DNA of 64,000 nucleotides from Chlorops oryzae (taxonomy: Eukaryota; Arthropoda; Insecta; Diptera; Chloropidae): positions 37,377,502-37,441,501 of the forward strand of contig CM035808.1 in assembly GCA_020466095.1 (NCBI GenBank), read 5' to 3'. Shown in pieces: positions 33,897 through 45,600 of the stretch. How positions within the stretch are numbered: position 1 is the first letter of the stretch; every line of letters starts with the position of its first letter. Position numbers and translations under genes: made by a program. The notes beneath the pieces were generated by a model that did no database searches, had not been told where the DNA came from, and saw only the letters and a list, made by a program, of their open reading frames with translations.

Positions 33897-34070
33897 GAAT
33901 AAATCACCGCTATTCTAAATGAATATTCCCCGGGAATTTTTCTCACAGAAATGTTTTTCCCCACATACGAAGGAATTATTCTAAGCGTCAATAAAGAGAA
34001 GAATGTGGCCACTTCGAAGTTCTTGCTCCCGTTATATTACCTTCCCAGTGTGTATTCAACGGATACGTTA
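33897..34070. repeat. Dispersed repeat module, copy 3 (inverted)
   Basis: CTATTCTAAATGAATATTCCC, then TTATTCTAAGCGTCAATAAA and ACTTCGAAGTTCTTGCTCC follow, in reverse order and orientation, the landmarks of 7670-7880 and 8735-8885. Confidence 0.5.
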
Positions 34071-34114
34071 CAGGAAAAAAAAAAAATATGTAAAAATAAT
34101 TAAAAAAGGGGAAA

Positions 34115-34252
34115 GGCGCTGTCCATTAATTACGTAAGATTTTTGTTACTGTCTATCCTTCTCTTTTTATATAAGAGAACTGTCTGCGCAAAGACTTAGG
34201 ACGCGAACGTGAAAGCAGTAATAAAAATCTTACGTTATTAATGGACAGCCCC
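34115..34252. mobile_element. 138-bp palindromic MITE
   Basis: GGCGCTGTCCATTAATTACG...TTACTG at the left pairs with an inverted GGGGCTGTCCATTAATAACG at the right; the arms of about 37 bp match at about 33 positions. Confidence 0.7.
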
Positions 34253-34748
34253 GAATCCTCTAACTTAATATCTAGTCACACAAGAACACATTTCTAACTC
34301 TATTTCCACTAATAATATCTTACGGACTGTATGCTAATATGAGACTCCATTTGTGCAAATTAAGAAACCCTTTCCACGAACCTATAATGGAGCACATCAA
34401 AATAATTCTTCAATCATTTAACGGAATTTATAAAATCTCGACTAATAGGAAATGAAAATGCGACGCTACCAGAGAAAAAAAAAACTTCTTCAAGGTCATG
34501 TGTGAGTAATTATTTATATGAGCATGACTTGCATTACAGTTTCACATAACTCTTATCGGGAAAGCCAAGATTGAACTATGTTCAATTGTTCCCTTCGAGC
34601 CCTTATCATAATTTAATAAAATTATATGCAAAAATTGCTCTTTTGTTATTCTGAAACTGGGACTTTTGTTCTCGATAGCCGGCCGGTTGTTTTTTGTTTT
34701 ACTGACAAAATTCTGATTGCATTATTATTTTTCTTTATTATTTATTAT

Positions 34749-36439
34749 TATACCCGACACACTCCGTATCGAGGGTATATTGCGTTTGTGTGGTTGTGCG
34801 TATCACCCGAAACCAGTCGAGATAGACCATACAGAATATCAGGGACGTAAACCGGTTTTGAACCGAACCGGTTTTGAAACAGAAAACCGCTTTTATCTGC
34901 CGATTAACAGAACCATTAGCCGAACCGAAGTTGTTCACAAATGTTTGAACCGAACCGAAAACCGAACCGAAAACCGAACCCCTTTTTGTAAAGGTTCGGG
35001 GTTTCATTTTTGCCTGCAATCATGCACAATGGTCGCTCCCATAGGGCAAAAATAAAAAAATTGAAGTGGATATTCTTATGAAATTAGCACCGATACCATA
35101 TGTAATATGAGTATGGTAACCACCACTAAGTTTTTATTGTGCAAGTTTTAATCCTAAATGGTAAAAAATTGCGTTAGAAGTAGCAAAACGTGTTAACAAA
35201 TTCTTTCAGTTTGAAAAATTCCCGAACCGATGAACCGAACCGAAAAGAAATAGAAAAACCGGTTTGACGAACCAATCCAAAAGTTCAAACTCGGTTCGAA
35301 CCACCGAACCGAAACGGGAAAATTTTCCACCCGGTCCCTGTAAAATATACAATATAGAAATGATCAGCGTCATCAGGAGTTTCGATTTAGACATGTCCAT
35401 CTGTCTGTCTGTCTTTATAAAGTTTTCTTATCGAAAGAGTTCAGCTATCTTGACGAAATTTGGTATGCGTGCTCACGCAGACATGAGTAAAAAAAATTTC
35501 GAGAACGAACCCGATCGGACCATTTTTAGGGGTAACTCCAGTACTAGGGTCTGTTACGAAAAACACAAAAACTGCTCTAAAACATGAGTTTTTCATGATA
35601 TTTTGATTGAATTTGACATTTGATGGCGAGCCTCACAATAAAATACTCGACACAGACACACATGCGTAAATAATTTTTAGACCACGCCCAAAAATCAGGA
35701 CCACTAAGAAAGAACACTCAAGAGATTTTTAAGGCCATAAGGGGCCCCATATACCGACTTTGGTCAGGATATTTATGGCTACAAAGGAAACATACGTGCC
35801 AACTTTCGTTCAAATCCCATAGGCGTTTCGGGAGTAGGAGACAATTTTCGGAAAACGCCTTTCTGCCCACTTTTGAAACATTTTGAAAACACATTTAGGG
35901 TATTCCCTTAAAAGTGAAAAGATTGAAAAATCGTAAAAGTGTAAAATTTTTCATACAAAATTTCGTTCATTAATTTCTAAGCCTTCTTGATTTACGATTT
36001 TTCAAAGTTTTCGAGGCAAATACACGTTTAAGGGAAGACCCCTATTAATTTGCCTTCGAATATGTTCAAATGTCAAACTTCAATAAAATATTTTGAAAAT
36101 CTCCGGTTTTAGAGCATTTTTTGTGATTTTCGTAGCAGACCCAAGTACTGGAGGTTCCCCTAAAAATAGTCCGATCAGGTCCATATTCGAACTTGTTCTT
36201 ACTCAAGTCCCCGTAAGCACGCATACGGCACACCAAATTTTGTCACGATAGCTGAACTCCTTCGATAAGAAAACTGTATACAGACAGACAGACGGACAGA
36301 CGGGCATGTCTAAATCGAATCTCCTGGTGACGCTGATTAATTCCATATACATTTTGGATGGTCGAACTCAGCTGGTTCTGGGTGATACACACAACTACAC
36401 AAACGCAATATACCCTCGACACAGAGAGTTTCGGGTATA
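34749..36439. mobile_element. Long fold-back element (arms about 350 bp)
   Basis: Left arm (34749-34849 continuing at about 35349-35590) and right arm (about 36085-36439) are imperfect inverted copies: TATACCCGA ends, GAGGGTATATTGCGTTTGTG, a TCTGTCTGTCTG block, AGTTCAGCTATC, and CTCCAGTACTNGGGTCTG. The left arm is split by a hAT MITE. A single-arm relative lies at about 59146-59660. No transposase frame. Confidence 0.75.
34850..35340. mobile_element. hAT MITE nested in the fold-back left arm
   Basis: The ends CAGGGACG and inverted CGGTCCCTG fit hAT termini; flanking octamers CAGAATAT and TAAAATAT match at 6 of 8. The 491-bp body is full of AACCGAACC/GGTTCGG repeats. Removing it restores continuity of the host arm. 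Confidence 0.75.
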
Positions 36440-36823
36440 AAAATCTTGAAATTGTCACACGAACCAATTTATTCAGCGGCGGCTATTAATTTCCTCAATC
36501 TATTTATTGAAGATCAATAAAAGAATATGTTACAACGCAAATTTAAAAATAGATCATAGATAAAATATTGAATGTTGATATATATGCGTTATTTTTTGAA
36601 TAGGTTTATAGGTTTAATAGGTTTAATAGTTATATGACGGGAAAGGCCAATTGGCTTGTTGTCATCATTGACGATAACGCCAGTCGCCTTCATTTTTTTT
36701 TGCGCTTTTAAACTTGAAATAATATACGCAAAATACTTTCTTTCAATATTTCTTCACTTTCTAAGACATCATTAAATATTTTTATTGATAGTCAGTTATG
36801 ATAACAAAAAAAAAAAAAATATA

Positions 36824-37643
36824 CAGTGCACTCGCGATAAGTCGAACTAACTAAAACCAGCGTTGTTCGAGTTTTCGAATTTTTATATACTTATATAATT
36901 AAAAATCGAAACTATATACATTCTGTTGGAAAAAAAGTCATAATGAATTTTACTCATAAATATTTCAAAAGAATTGTTTTTTCATACCCATTTCATATGT
37001 TTGTGCACATATTTAAACGAAATGTTTAATTGAAAAATGCATTCAATGTACTTTAAGAAGCTTTAGAAACAATTTTGTAGTTTTACTCTGTAAATTTATG
37101 TTCTCAATGGCTTTCGAAACAAATTTTCGATTTTTTTTTTTTTTTTAAACAATTGTATCCCAAATTTTATGCAGAATTTCAAAACGTAACCTTTAAACGT
37201 TTTTTGGGATATTTGGAAATGAAAAAAATTTCAAGCTTCAAAAGAGCTTAAAGTTTTGCTGTTGAGGTTGCCTTCCTGATGCCTTCCCTCTCCACCAGAT
37301 TTCATCAAAACTGAAATAACCCGCAATAATCACTCTCCGTTTAGTTGGAATGTCCCAAGTTGTTAATGTTCTTTTTTTTTTACAAAATCTTCTTTACCAT
37401 TATAATAAGCCATTTTACTTTACAAATTAAAATCTAGGCTGGCAGGCCAAAAAGTAATATTTTGTTACAAACCAAAATTAAAAACGTTGCTTTCGTAGTG
37501 AACAACACTGTTCATTTGTGAAGAGGTATTTGTATTGAATATTAGAATGGTACCGTTTTTTTCTACAAAAAGTAAAGAAATATTTTTGGTCGGCTTTTAG
37601 AGTAGTCGAGTTTTCGGGTGTTCGAGATTTTGCGAGTCCACTG
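36824..37643. mobile_element. pogo/mariner-like element
   Basis: The ends CAGTGCACTCGCGATAAGTC and inverted GCGAGTCCACTG, flanked by TA on both sides (36822-36823, 37644-37645). 820 bp, no transposase frame. Confidence 0.65.
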
Positions 37644-37804
37644 TATATAAATGTGAAGTAGCGTATTTGCTATAAATTCTGAATCATTAGAATGGTTATC
37701 AGTTTTTTTCTATAAAAAGTAAAGAATATTTGGTCGGTCTTTTAGAGTAAGTCGAGTTAAACGGCGAAATTACAATGAGACTAATTGCGACGTGCCACTG
37801 TATA
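37644..37804. repeat. Duplicated 3' end of the 36824 element
   Basis: The last part of the element (AGTAAAGAAATATTTTTGGTCGGC...TAGAGTAGTCGAG...CACTGTAT) recurs, diverged, downstream and ends GTGCCACTGTATA. Confidence 0.55.
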
Positions 37805-38198
37805 AAATGTAATTGCGTAGGCTATAAAAGTTCTAATCCAATTAAGGTTATCAGATTGACGCCTATAGACGGTGACAATTTTCGTCAATAAGCGATTGAA
37901 CGCGATTGCTTACAATGAGAGCTAGATTGTAAAAGTGGCCCTAAGGGAATTTAAGATAAGAAGTTCTATACCAATCTAGTGATTATATGACGCCTTAGAC
38001 GTGATAATTCGCTAATATCGATTGACGCTTGCCTTCATGAGAGCAGAGAAAAATGTGGTAGGGAATTTAAGAAGGAATGTTCTAAAAATATGCTGCAATA
38101 TAAAATACTAGCTGATCCTCGCTAACTTTGCGCCACTCGCCCTCAGAAGAAATAATGTCTCTAAAAACTCAATGACTAAAAATATGCTGCAAATAAAA

Positions 38199-38470
38199 TC
38201 TCTTCCTCGCTCTTCCCATCTCGCCCTCTCTCTCCCCTCTCTCTCTCTCTCCCTCTCTCTCCCCTCTCTCTCCCCTCTCCTCCCTCTCTCCCCCTCTCTC
38301 TCCCCTCTCTCCCCTCTCTCCACCCTCTCTCTCATCTCACCCTCTCTCACCCCTCTCCCTCTCTCCCCTCTCTCTCCCCTCTCTCTCCCTCTCTCTCTCC
38401 CCCTATCTCAGCCCTCTCACCCCTCTCTCACCCCTTCTCACCCCTCTCTCTTCCATATCTCTCTCTCTGC
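38199..38470. repeat. CT-rich satellite (CCCTCTCTCTC)n
   Basis: About 270 bp of near-pure pyrimidine with CCCTCTCTC units; no other structure. Confidence 0.9.
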
Positions 38471-40189
38471 ATGTCCCTTTCACTCGCTATAATTAAAAAT
38501 TCGTCTGACAATATATTTTAAATACAGCAGTTCAGGGGCGTACCGAGAGAAAGTGTGCTTTAGTGGTGCTTATATTTGCCACAGTAGTATATGGAACAAT
38601 TATAAGATATTAACCCAAAAAAAATTTGGCGGGGTTAGAGGACCAAAAACCCATAAAATCCCAAAAATATCATGAAGTCCGATTTCGATGAAAATTTTAA
38701 TATACTTCGAATAAGTGAAAAATTCTAAGAATTTTGGCGCTAAAATTTTTTCATAAAACTGATTACAACTATTCTAGTTTTAGTCTAGTTCCAAACTGGT
38801 CCAAAAACTGGTTCTCAAACCTACTCGGTAAGCACAAAAAATTTCATAAAAATCGGTCAAGTCATTTCGGAGGAGATTAGTAGCAAATGCCTGGGAAATT
38901 TCTTCTTTTGAAAAATCACACGCAATCAAGTGGCGTTAGACTGACTGTTTCTCTTTTTTTTTTGAAATTGTTCTAGTTATCAGATAGAAAAAGTCTGATG
39001 AAAATTATGAAGGCTACCTCGTGTAGGTCATAGTCGAGAAATTCCGAAAATAACACAAGTAAACACGATTTTTGTTTCTGACTTCTGTATATCAGATTTC
39101 GACTACTTATACCTTAGTAATGAAGGGAAATAATTTTTTTTTTTTTAAGTTTGATTTTGTGGTCAGGAGGACGATTTTTGAAATTTTCGCGTCAATTTCT
39201 AGATTTTGCTCAAAATCTCAGAAAGTAACATATGTATGTGTTTTGCATTTTATGTACCTAGCTTGCTTAAAAGAGGAAGAATTTTTTGGATCAGTTTGGA
39301 ACTAGACCCAAACTAGACTAGTTGTAATCAGTTTTTTGAAAAAGTTGAAGTGCCAAATTTCTTAGAATTTTTCACCTATTCTATAATTTTCATCAAAATC
39401 GGACGTCGGCAGCGATTTCAATGCATGTTCGACGATTTTTGCCTGAAGCATTTTGACTTTGAGTAGAGTCGGAAAACTCCTTATAACTTCTACAATTTTC
39501 TACCAATTTCAGCATACCATAACATTTTGAAAACGTAAAATACGCAGTTATTGTTTGAAAGCAAAAAAATGATTTTCAGAATTTTTACCGAATATATATT
39601 GATATATTGAATATAATGATATAATGAATTCAAAAAATTCAAAAAATCCATATTTTTCAGATTTGAATGCCTATAGATCTTGAAGTAAAACTTTGATTGA
39701 AACACATGATACATCATTGTAAAGGTGCATTTTTCCTCTTTTAAGCAAGAAACATAGAACGCAAAACACATACATACATACTTCCTGATATTTTGAGCAA
39801 AGTCTAGAAATTGACGCGAAAATTTCAAAAATCGTCCTCCTGACCACAAAATCAAACTTAAAAAAAAATATTGGGTTTTCAGATGAAATCTGATTTAGTG
39901 AGCCAGAAAACAACCATTAAAAACCAGAAACAAAATTAAAGTTTCATTTTGTCGACTTGTGTAATTAATATAATCTAAAAATATTTTCATCAATAAACAA
40001 ATTAGGTTATTTCACTTAGAAAGTTCCAGATAAGTTCTCGAAATTTATTATAATGCCCTTTGAACTAAGCCACGACTAAATGATTACGCATTTTCAATGT
40101 ACGTATCTCTCGATTTCATTGAATCTATCTCTTATCGGACGCTTTTAAAATCACTGATTTAACACTCTCATAATTAAAACAACAAATTG
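38471..40189. other. Repeat-derived interval with a large inverted duplication
   Basis: Segments at about 39063-39275 and 39720-39945 are inverted copies (GATTTTGTGGTCAGGAGGAC, GAAATTTTCGCGTCAATTTC, TTGCTTAAAAGAGG). A second inverted pair, 38690-38830 against 39290-39400, shares AAAACTGATTACAACT and AGTCTAGTTC. No gene. Confidence 0.6.
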
Positions 40190-41172
40190 TTATAGTAGGG
40201 GAGTCCGAGATGCTAAATTTGCAGTTACAAAAGCGTCATGGAAACTTGTTGGATTTTGAAGTTTACTTTCTTAAACAAAAAAAAGTCTATGTAAAATTTT
40301 CCATTTTAATGGGAATGAGAGCGTGTAAGAATGGTCCAAAATGTAAAAAAAAATAAAAAATGCACAGATTGCAATACTCGAGCGCGTCAGACATTGATAC
40401 AGTAAACGCGCTTTATGTTCTGATAACCAATATATATATTAATCTGACGTTTAATTGGAGGTGGTTGGCCATAAATAGAGGTGGGAAAAAACAGTTATTC
40501 GAGCGTGTCAGATATTCACAGTGAATGTTAAGTGGACTCCGAAAAGTGTCCTATTTCAATGACTGACGTTTTGGAGGTGGCCAAAGCTCAGGAATGATTT
40601 TTGAAAATGTAAAAAAAAAAAACGGTAAACTTGAGATACTCGAGCCCGTCAGATTTTTATGCAGAGGGATCAACCAGGTGTCTTAGTCGCCCTGAATGAT
40701 AATCTGACATTTACATGGAGGCGTATTGTTAATCTGACAATTTAAGAGACCAAATTTTTCTATCGTTTCTTTTTATAATTAGAAGTAACAAAAACAATCT
40801 ATATATATTTATATCTAAGGAGAGAGAGAGAGAAAGGAGAGAGAAAAAAGGGAACGAAAAGGATTCGCGATTCACAGTTTTTTCAGTTTTAGAAGCTCTT
40901 TATTGACACGGAATGCTTATTTTTAAATTCAAAAAATCATTTGAATACACTACAACCTAGCCAAAGCTATTGCGACTAAATGTGCCATTTTTTCCAACTT
41001 TGCCCTACGAAAAACTTCAGATTATATGGTTTTCGTGATCCTTAGAGAATTTTCTTCAAAATAAAACAAAAACCAATCGCGCTCGAATATTTCGAGTTGA
41101 CGTTTTTTTCTTGCAACTTTGGTACTCAATTATTTCCCGATGCCATGCTCAAATAGTCAGAGAATTGAAATA

Positions 41173-41674
41173 CAGTAGAATCTCGCAAAAGTTACCGCTC
41201 GAATGAGTTAAACGCTTGGTTAAGTTAATCGAATTTCAGCGCCCACGTAGCGTTCTAAAAAGTTAATTTTGGCGTTAACTTTTCTGAGCGTAATTTTTTT
41301 TCTTTTCCTTTTTTTCCTTAAATCAACCCTATTTCATGTGTATTACGTGGAATATCGAAGAAAAACAAAAGAAGACAACGCAAATCATAACGGTAGCACT
41401 TAAAAGTGACAAATTCGATCGAAGCGTGCAGCCTTATTGTGAAATAGGAGTTGTGCGCGAGTAGATCTTGTGTATGTAAAATAATTATAAATATGGTTTA
41501 AATCAAAAGATTTAAATAAAATAAGCATGTTATGTTTGCAAAAATAGATTTTTATGCATGTAGTCCCTATTTCTTTAATTTTTTCGATTTTGGAAAAAAA
41601 TTTGGAAAAGTTAATAATTCGGAAAAGTTAATTACCCCTGGGACAAATCGATTAACTTTTGCGAGATTCTACTG
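41173..41674. mobile_element. pogo/mariner-type MITE
   Basis: CAGTAGAATCTCGCAAAAGTTA at 41173 onward has an exact inverse TAACTTTTGCGAGATTCTACTG ending at 41674; TA on both sides. 502 bp, non-coding, inserted in the 40193-42048 element. Confidence 0.8.
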
Positions 41675-41759
41675 TATATACTTTTTAACATCTACTTAAC
41701 ATACCTTCTCTTAATCTGACGCGCTCGAGTTTTTCAGAGAATCGATTTTTTTTTTATTA

Positions 41760-41900
41760 GGGGCTCGCTCCAGTTCAGACAGAAATGAAATACTTCATAT
41801 AAAAAAACGCTTCAGAAATGAATCAGAAATTTTCTGAAGTGTTTTTTTATATGAAGTTTTTCATTTCTGTTTCATTTCTGACAGAACTGGAGCGAGCCCC
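41760..41900. mobile_element. Harbinger-type palindromic MITE
   Basis: GGGGCTCGCTCCAGTTC and its inverse bound a 141-bp near-palindrome, flanked by TTA (41757-41759, 41901-41903). Nested in the 40193-42048 element. Confidence 0.75.
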
Positions 41901-42643
41901 TTAATCTGACGGGCTGCCCTCAACGTACACCCCAATATTGAGCGCTCATATATGGTGGGGCCATATAACAGGATGCCAGCTTTCTCCTTATATTATTTTC
42001 TGACACGCTCGAGTAACTGCAAAAATCCCCTCTTGGGCTCCCCTACTATTATTGCTTAATGTTATAAATAAGTAAAAGAAAGAAAAAAATAAATTAAAAT
42101 CAAATAATTATTTTGCTTTAAAAGGCACAAAATTATTGAGCGATAAGGCGTCATAATGGTGGTATAAATTGATTATAATTAAAATATATTATATTTCAAT
42201 ATAAAAAGATTGAAGAAATAACAGTATGTCGGCACAATAGGTAAGTTTGTTTATTCAAATTCATTTTCTTCTCAAGTCCTTAATACGTAGTTAATTTGCT
42301 TTCTTAATTAAATAACTTAATATATTATTACAAAAATGCTTGATTGTCCAAATGATTAAGCCTTATCGTTAAAAGATAGAGTTAAGCGAATTAAAAATAT
42401 TCTTAAATTTAGTAGACAAATGAGTATTGAAAATATTTTAATCTTAGGGAAAATTAACAACATTTTTACATGGATTAGTGAGGGAAAAAATTGCAATTTT
42501 GTTATAAACGACAATCAAGAACAAGATTTCTTTAAAACAATTTTCATTGATCATTGAAAACTATAGTAATTATAAAATATTTAAAAAAAATAAGATTTTT
42601 AAAATCTTCTAAAGAAAAAACTTATCTGAACTTAATCGCTTTT

Positions 42644-45600
42644 TCATACTTTTCGACTGGCTGGTATGGAAATTTTTTGGTTGATAATCTCTTTGCTTTG
42701 AGCGGAGGAGGCCGCACTCGATGAAGTTGCCAATGACATTTTCTTATACGTACTACTGCATTGCGAGTCGGCAACAGAACGGCCGTCTCCTTCATCACGT
42801 CGGCAAAGCAGTTCATTGAATGAAGGACTACTCAGTCGCTTAATTGAATTAGCCTTTGAATTGCTTACTCCATCCAATTGCTTGCTTCCTGTTATTTTGA
42901 TTTTATGTTGACGCTCAAGAATATCCGCCGTGGTTAGATCACTAGCCTGTACTATGCTCGTTGATGAGGGAACATTGCTGAGCCATGGTTTTAGTAGCAT
43001 CTTTTTATGCGACATGGTTGCCGCTTTGCACCGACAAATAACATTACTGGGCTCTCCACATATGGAGCAAACAGTATTATCATTTTCCATTGACATTGAA
43101 GCTTTTGTCTGGGAGTTATTTGCCGAAGTAGACGATCCATTAATTTCTAGTTCACTCACAGCTTCAACGATATTCATCATAGCATTGGAGGACATTGTTA
43201 CAGTCGCTGTTGCGTCTGATGATGATGATGACGATGATATTGTTGTCGTGGTTGTTGGGAGACTAGAATCTGTTAACGATACAACCGTTCCATTACCGCC
43301 ATCTTCATAGCTTTTGCTAAGCAATAATTTCGTCAAAGGCGGCGCAAGACCAAGACCCAAATTTCGTTCATGATATACTTCCGAAATAGTTGGAGTCATC
43401 TCACGTGAAATCTGACGTAGGAGTGAGTCTTGCATATTCTTTTGATTCGTTTTCAAAGCTTCCTTGATCGTTGCTGACGTTGATGTTGCATTTTGTACAG
43501 TTGTGGAGCTGTGTGGAGCAGCGGGACTTGTGTTACTCTTAATGTCCTTTGTAGTTTCTGCTGTAGGGTCCGAATCAGCTTGTGAAAAGTACAAATTGGA
43601 TGTGTTAAACACAGACGCAACATGTTCACCAGCTTCACTTAGGCTCAAAGGTTTTCGACTTCCAGCGGCTAGAGTTGAATTACCCGAAGCATTTGTGTTG
43701 TTGACGTTTGATGTGGTCGTTGCACCACCACCAACAACTTCTGTACGTACACTCAGACGATCCATAAACAATGCATGCTCCTTGCTCAAACGTGCTGCAA
43801 TAGAAGATTGTGCGTTTCCCAACTTGATTTTGGGTTTGAGGCGGAAATTCGACATCGGAGTCTGATTGAGATCGACATTGCGATCGAAATCGGAATCAGA
43901 GCTTGTCGATTCCAAGACTTTAGGCATAGTTGTTGTTGCCGAATTGCTTGAGTTGCTGTTCATAACTCCTTGGCTTAGGTTGTTATACACAGCACCCATT
44001 GGCGCTAGAGGCTTCAGACTGTCAACTAGCGGCATATTTTGACGCGGCGGTGGCATAGGTGGTAAATGAGACATTTTTCCAAGTTGAGTGGCATGATTAG
44101 TGGAAGCAGTTGTTCCATTTCCAATTAATCCTCGTCGCAGCACGGTAGCGTGTCCGGATATTTCCCAATCTGTCGTTGAACTAGCTGAACTTGAAGAGTC
44201 TGGTCGACGATTTGTTGTTGTAATTGTTGCGTGGCTGGTGGCAACTGAAGACGATCCACTATGTTCATGTATAACATTTTCACCGAGATAAGTACTTGGA
44301 CCATGATTGCCACCAGGATATAAATTCCGTATGCGTTTTTGATGAGCTAAAGCCATCGATACGTTCTGTTCAAGCGGTGTAGGATGTTGGTTGGTAACTG
44401 GTGGACTTGGTGTGAATGCAGCATCACTTTCACCACCACCGCCTGGGCGTGATACTCTTATGGGTGGACGCATGTTCGGATGTTTGAATTGAGAGTTTAT
44501 CGGGTTGATATAAGGCGGTTGGGATATATAACCGTCTGATAGATCGCTATCAGTTGTGTTCGCTAAACTTGAGTCTAGATTTGGATACAGAGACGTTTGA
44601 GGTGTTGGAACTATGGTACTTTGATTTGTTGCTGTTTCTGCCTCATTACGTCCACCATCTGGTTCGCCTCGTCTGCGAACGTATGAAATAAAAGCGCCAG
44701 AGCCGGATCCAATTATCCGTGGACGTTGCAAAGGCAAAGGAGGTAAAGACAAGCCCGTGATATGATCCATTGTTGGGCTTTGATAGGAAAATTCCGGATT
44801 ATTTTGCGAAGGTGGTGGTAACCCGATACGATTTCGCATTAAAAGCATGTTGGTTGCTGGAAGGGTTGTCTTTTGTTCTGACTGCTGATGTTCGTTGAGC
44901 GATTCACAGCTACTACTTGAGTCAAGACCAAGGCTCTTGGGTGCTTCTTGAGTGTCTGAAAAGAGTGTAAAAAATTTACTTTTTTCCATTGCGCTGAAAA
45001 AGAAATAATTTACTCACCAAAAAGTGCCAACAATGCTTGCAGAACGAACTGACAATTCCGACGATTTGCCTGTTTACCCGTCCTCAGTGTAACTTGATCC
45101 TGACCAACTTCGGTTAGATCAAAACCAAGCGACGCCAAGAGTTCATGACAGCCGGAAACTCGCCACAATCGAACACTCAATGGCATTTCAATGATCGAGG
45201 ACTCGGTGTCGGGACTGCTGTTTTTCGGTGGAAATTGTGCCAGCACATTGCGAATAACGGAAATAATATCATCTGCAACATCGGCACTACTGACCAGTTT
45301 AGCTAGTGCCTGTAAAGTAAGCGGAGTTAGAGCCAAAAGTGCTTGTAGACTCGCAGAACATTGAGAGAGACGATCTTCTGGATCAGCTTGTGGGAAAAAC
45401 ACACTCGATGGTATTCCATTGGCTGCCGGCTCAAAACGAAAGCCAACAGCCATGAGTAGGTCCTTCCAGCCAGCAACTGTGGTTCCAGCCTTATTCTCAA
45501 TACTCTTTTGCGTAGTGTACATTGCATTTTTCTGACCACGATGAATTCGTTGCAAACTTTTCTCAACGAGATGTAAGCAGACCCGTAAAGCATCCCGACA

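Larger units (their letters stand above)
31761..34748. other. Intergenic, repeat-rich, left part
   Basis: No host gene seen. Contains (TG)n and TTTC repeats near 32008-32077, a solo pogo/mariner-like end (ATACAGTCGAAACTTTATAA at about 32555), a piggyBac-like MITE, a third copy of the 7670 repeat module and a MITE at 34115. A 105-codon minus-strand frame at 33517-33831 has no recognisable features. Confidence 0.5.
40193..42048. mobile_element. 1.86-kb element with repeated CTCGAGCGYGTCAGA motif
   Basis: The ends TAGTAGGGGAG and inverted CTCCCCTACTA are flanked by TTA (40190-40192, 42049-42051), a 3-bp duplication as in PIF/Harbinger. Just inside both ends is TTTGCAGTTAC. A motif near ACTCGAGCGCGTCAGA, or its TCTGACGCGCTCGAG inverse, occurs complete at about 40375, 40496, 40637, 41714 and 41998, with half copies (AATCTGAC) near 40440, 40561, 40702, 40732 and 41902. 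No transposase frame; two younger MITEs are nested inside. Confidence 0.65.

Noticed and set aside
34700..35060. Frame rich in NRTENRTENRT as a repeat protein
   Set aside because: It is the translation of the AACCGAACC repeats inside the hAT MITE.
38108..38492. Low-complexity Ser/Leu/Pro or Arg/Glu frames over the CT-rich satellite
   Set aside because: Purely a by-product of the dinucleotide repeat.
42930..44291. Several 60-130 codon plus-strand frames opposite TTC28
   Set aside because: They are antisense shadows of exon 6 of TTC28, whose sense frame is continuous and spliced in phase.
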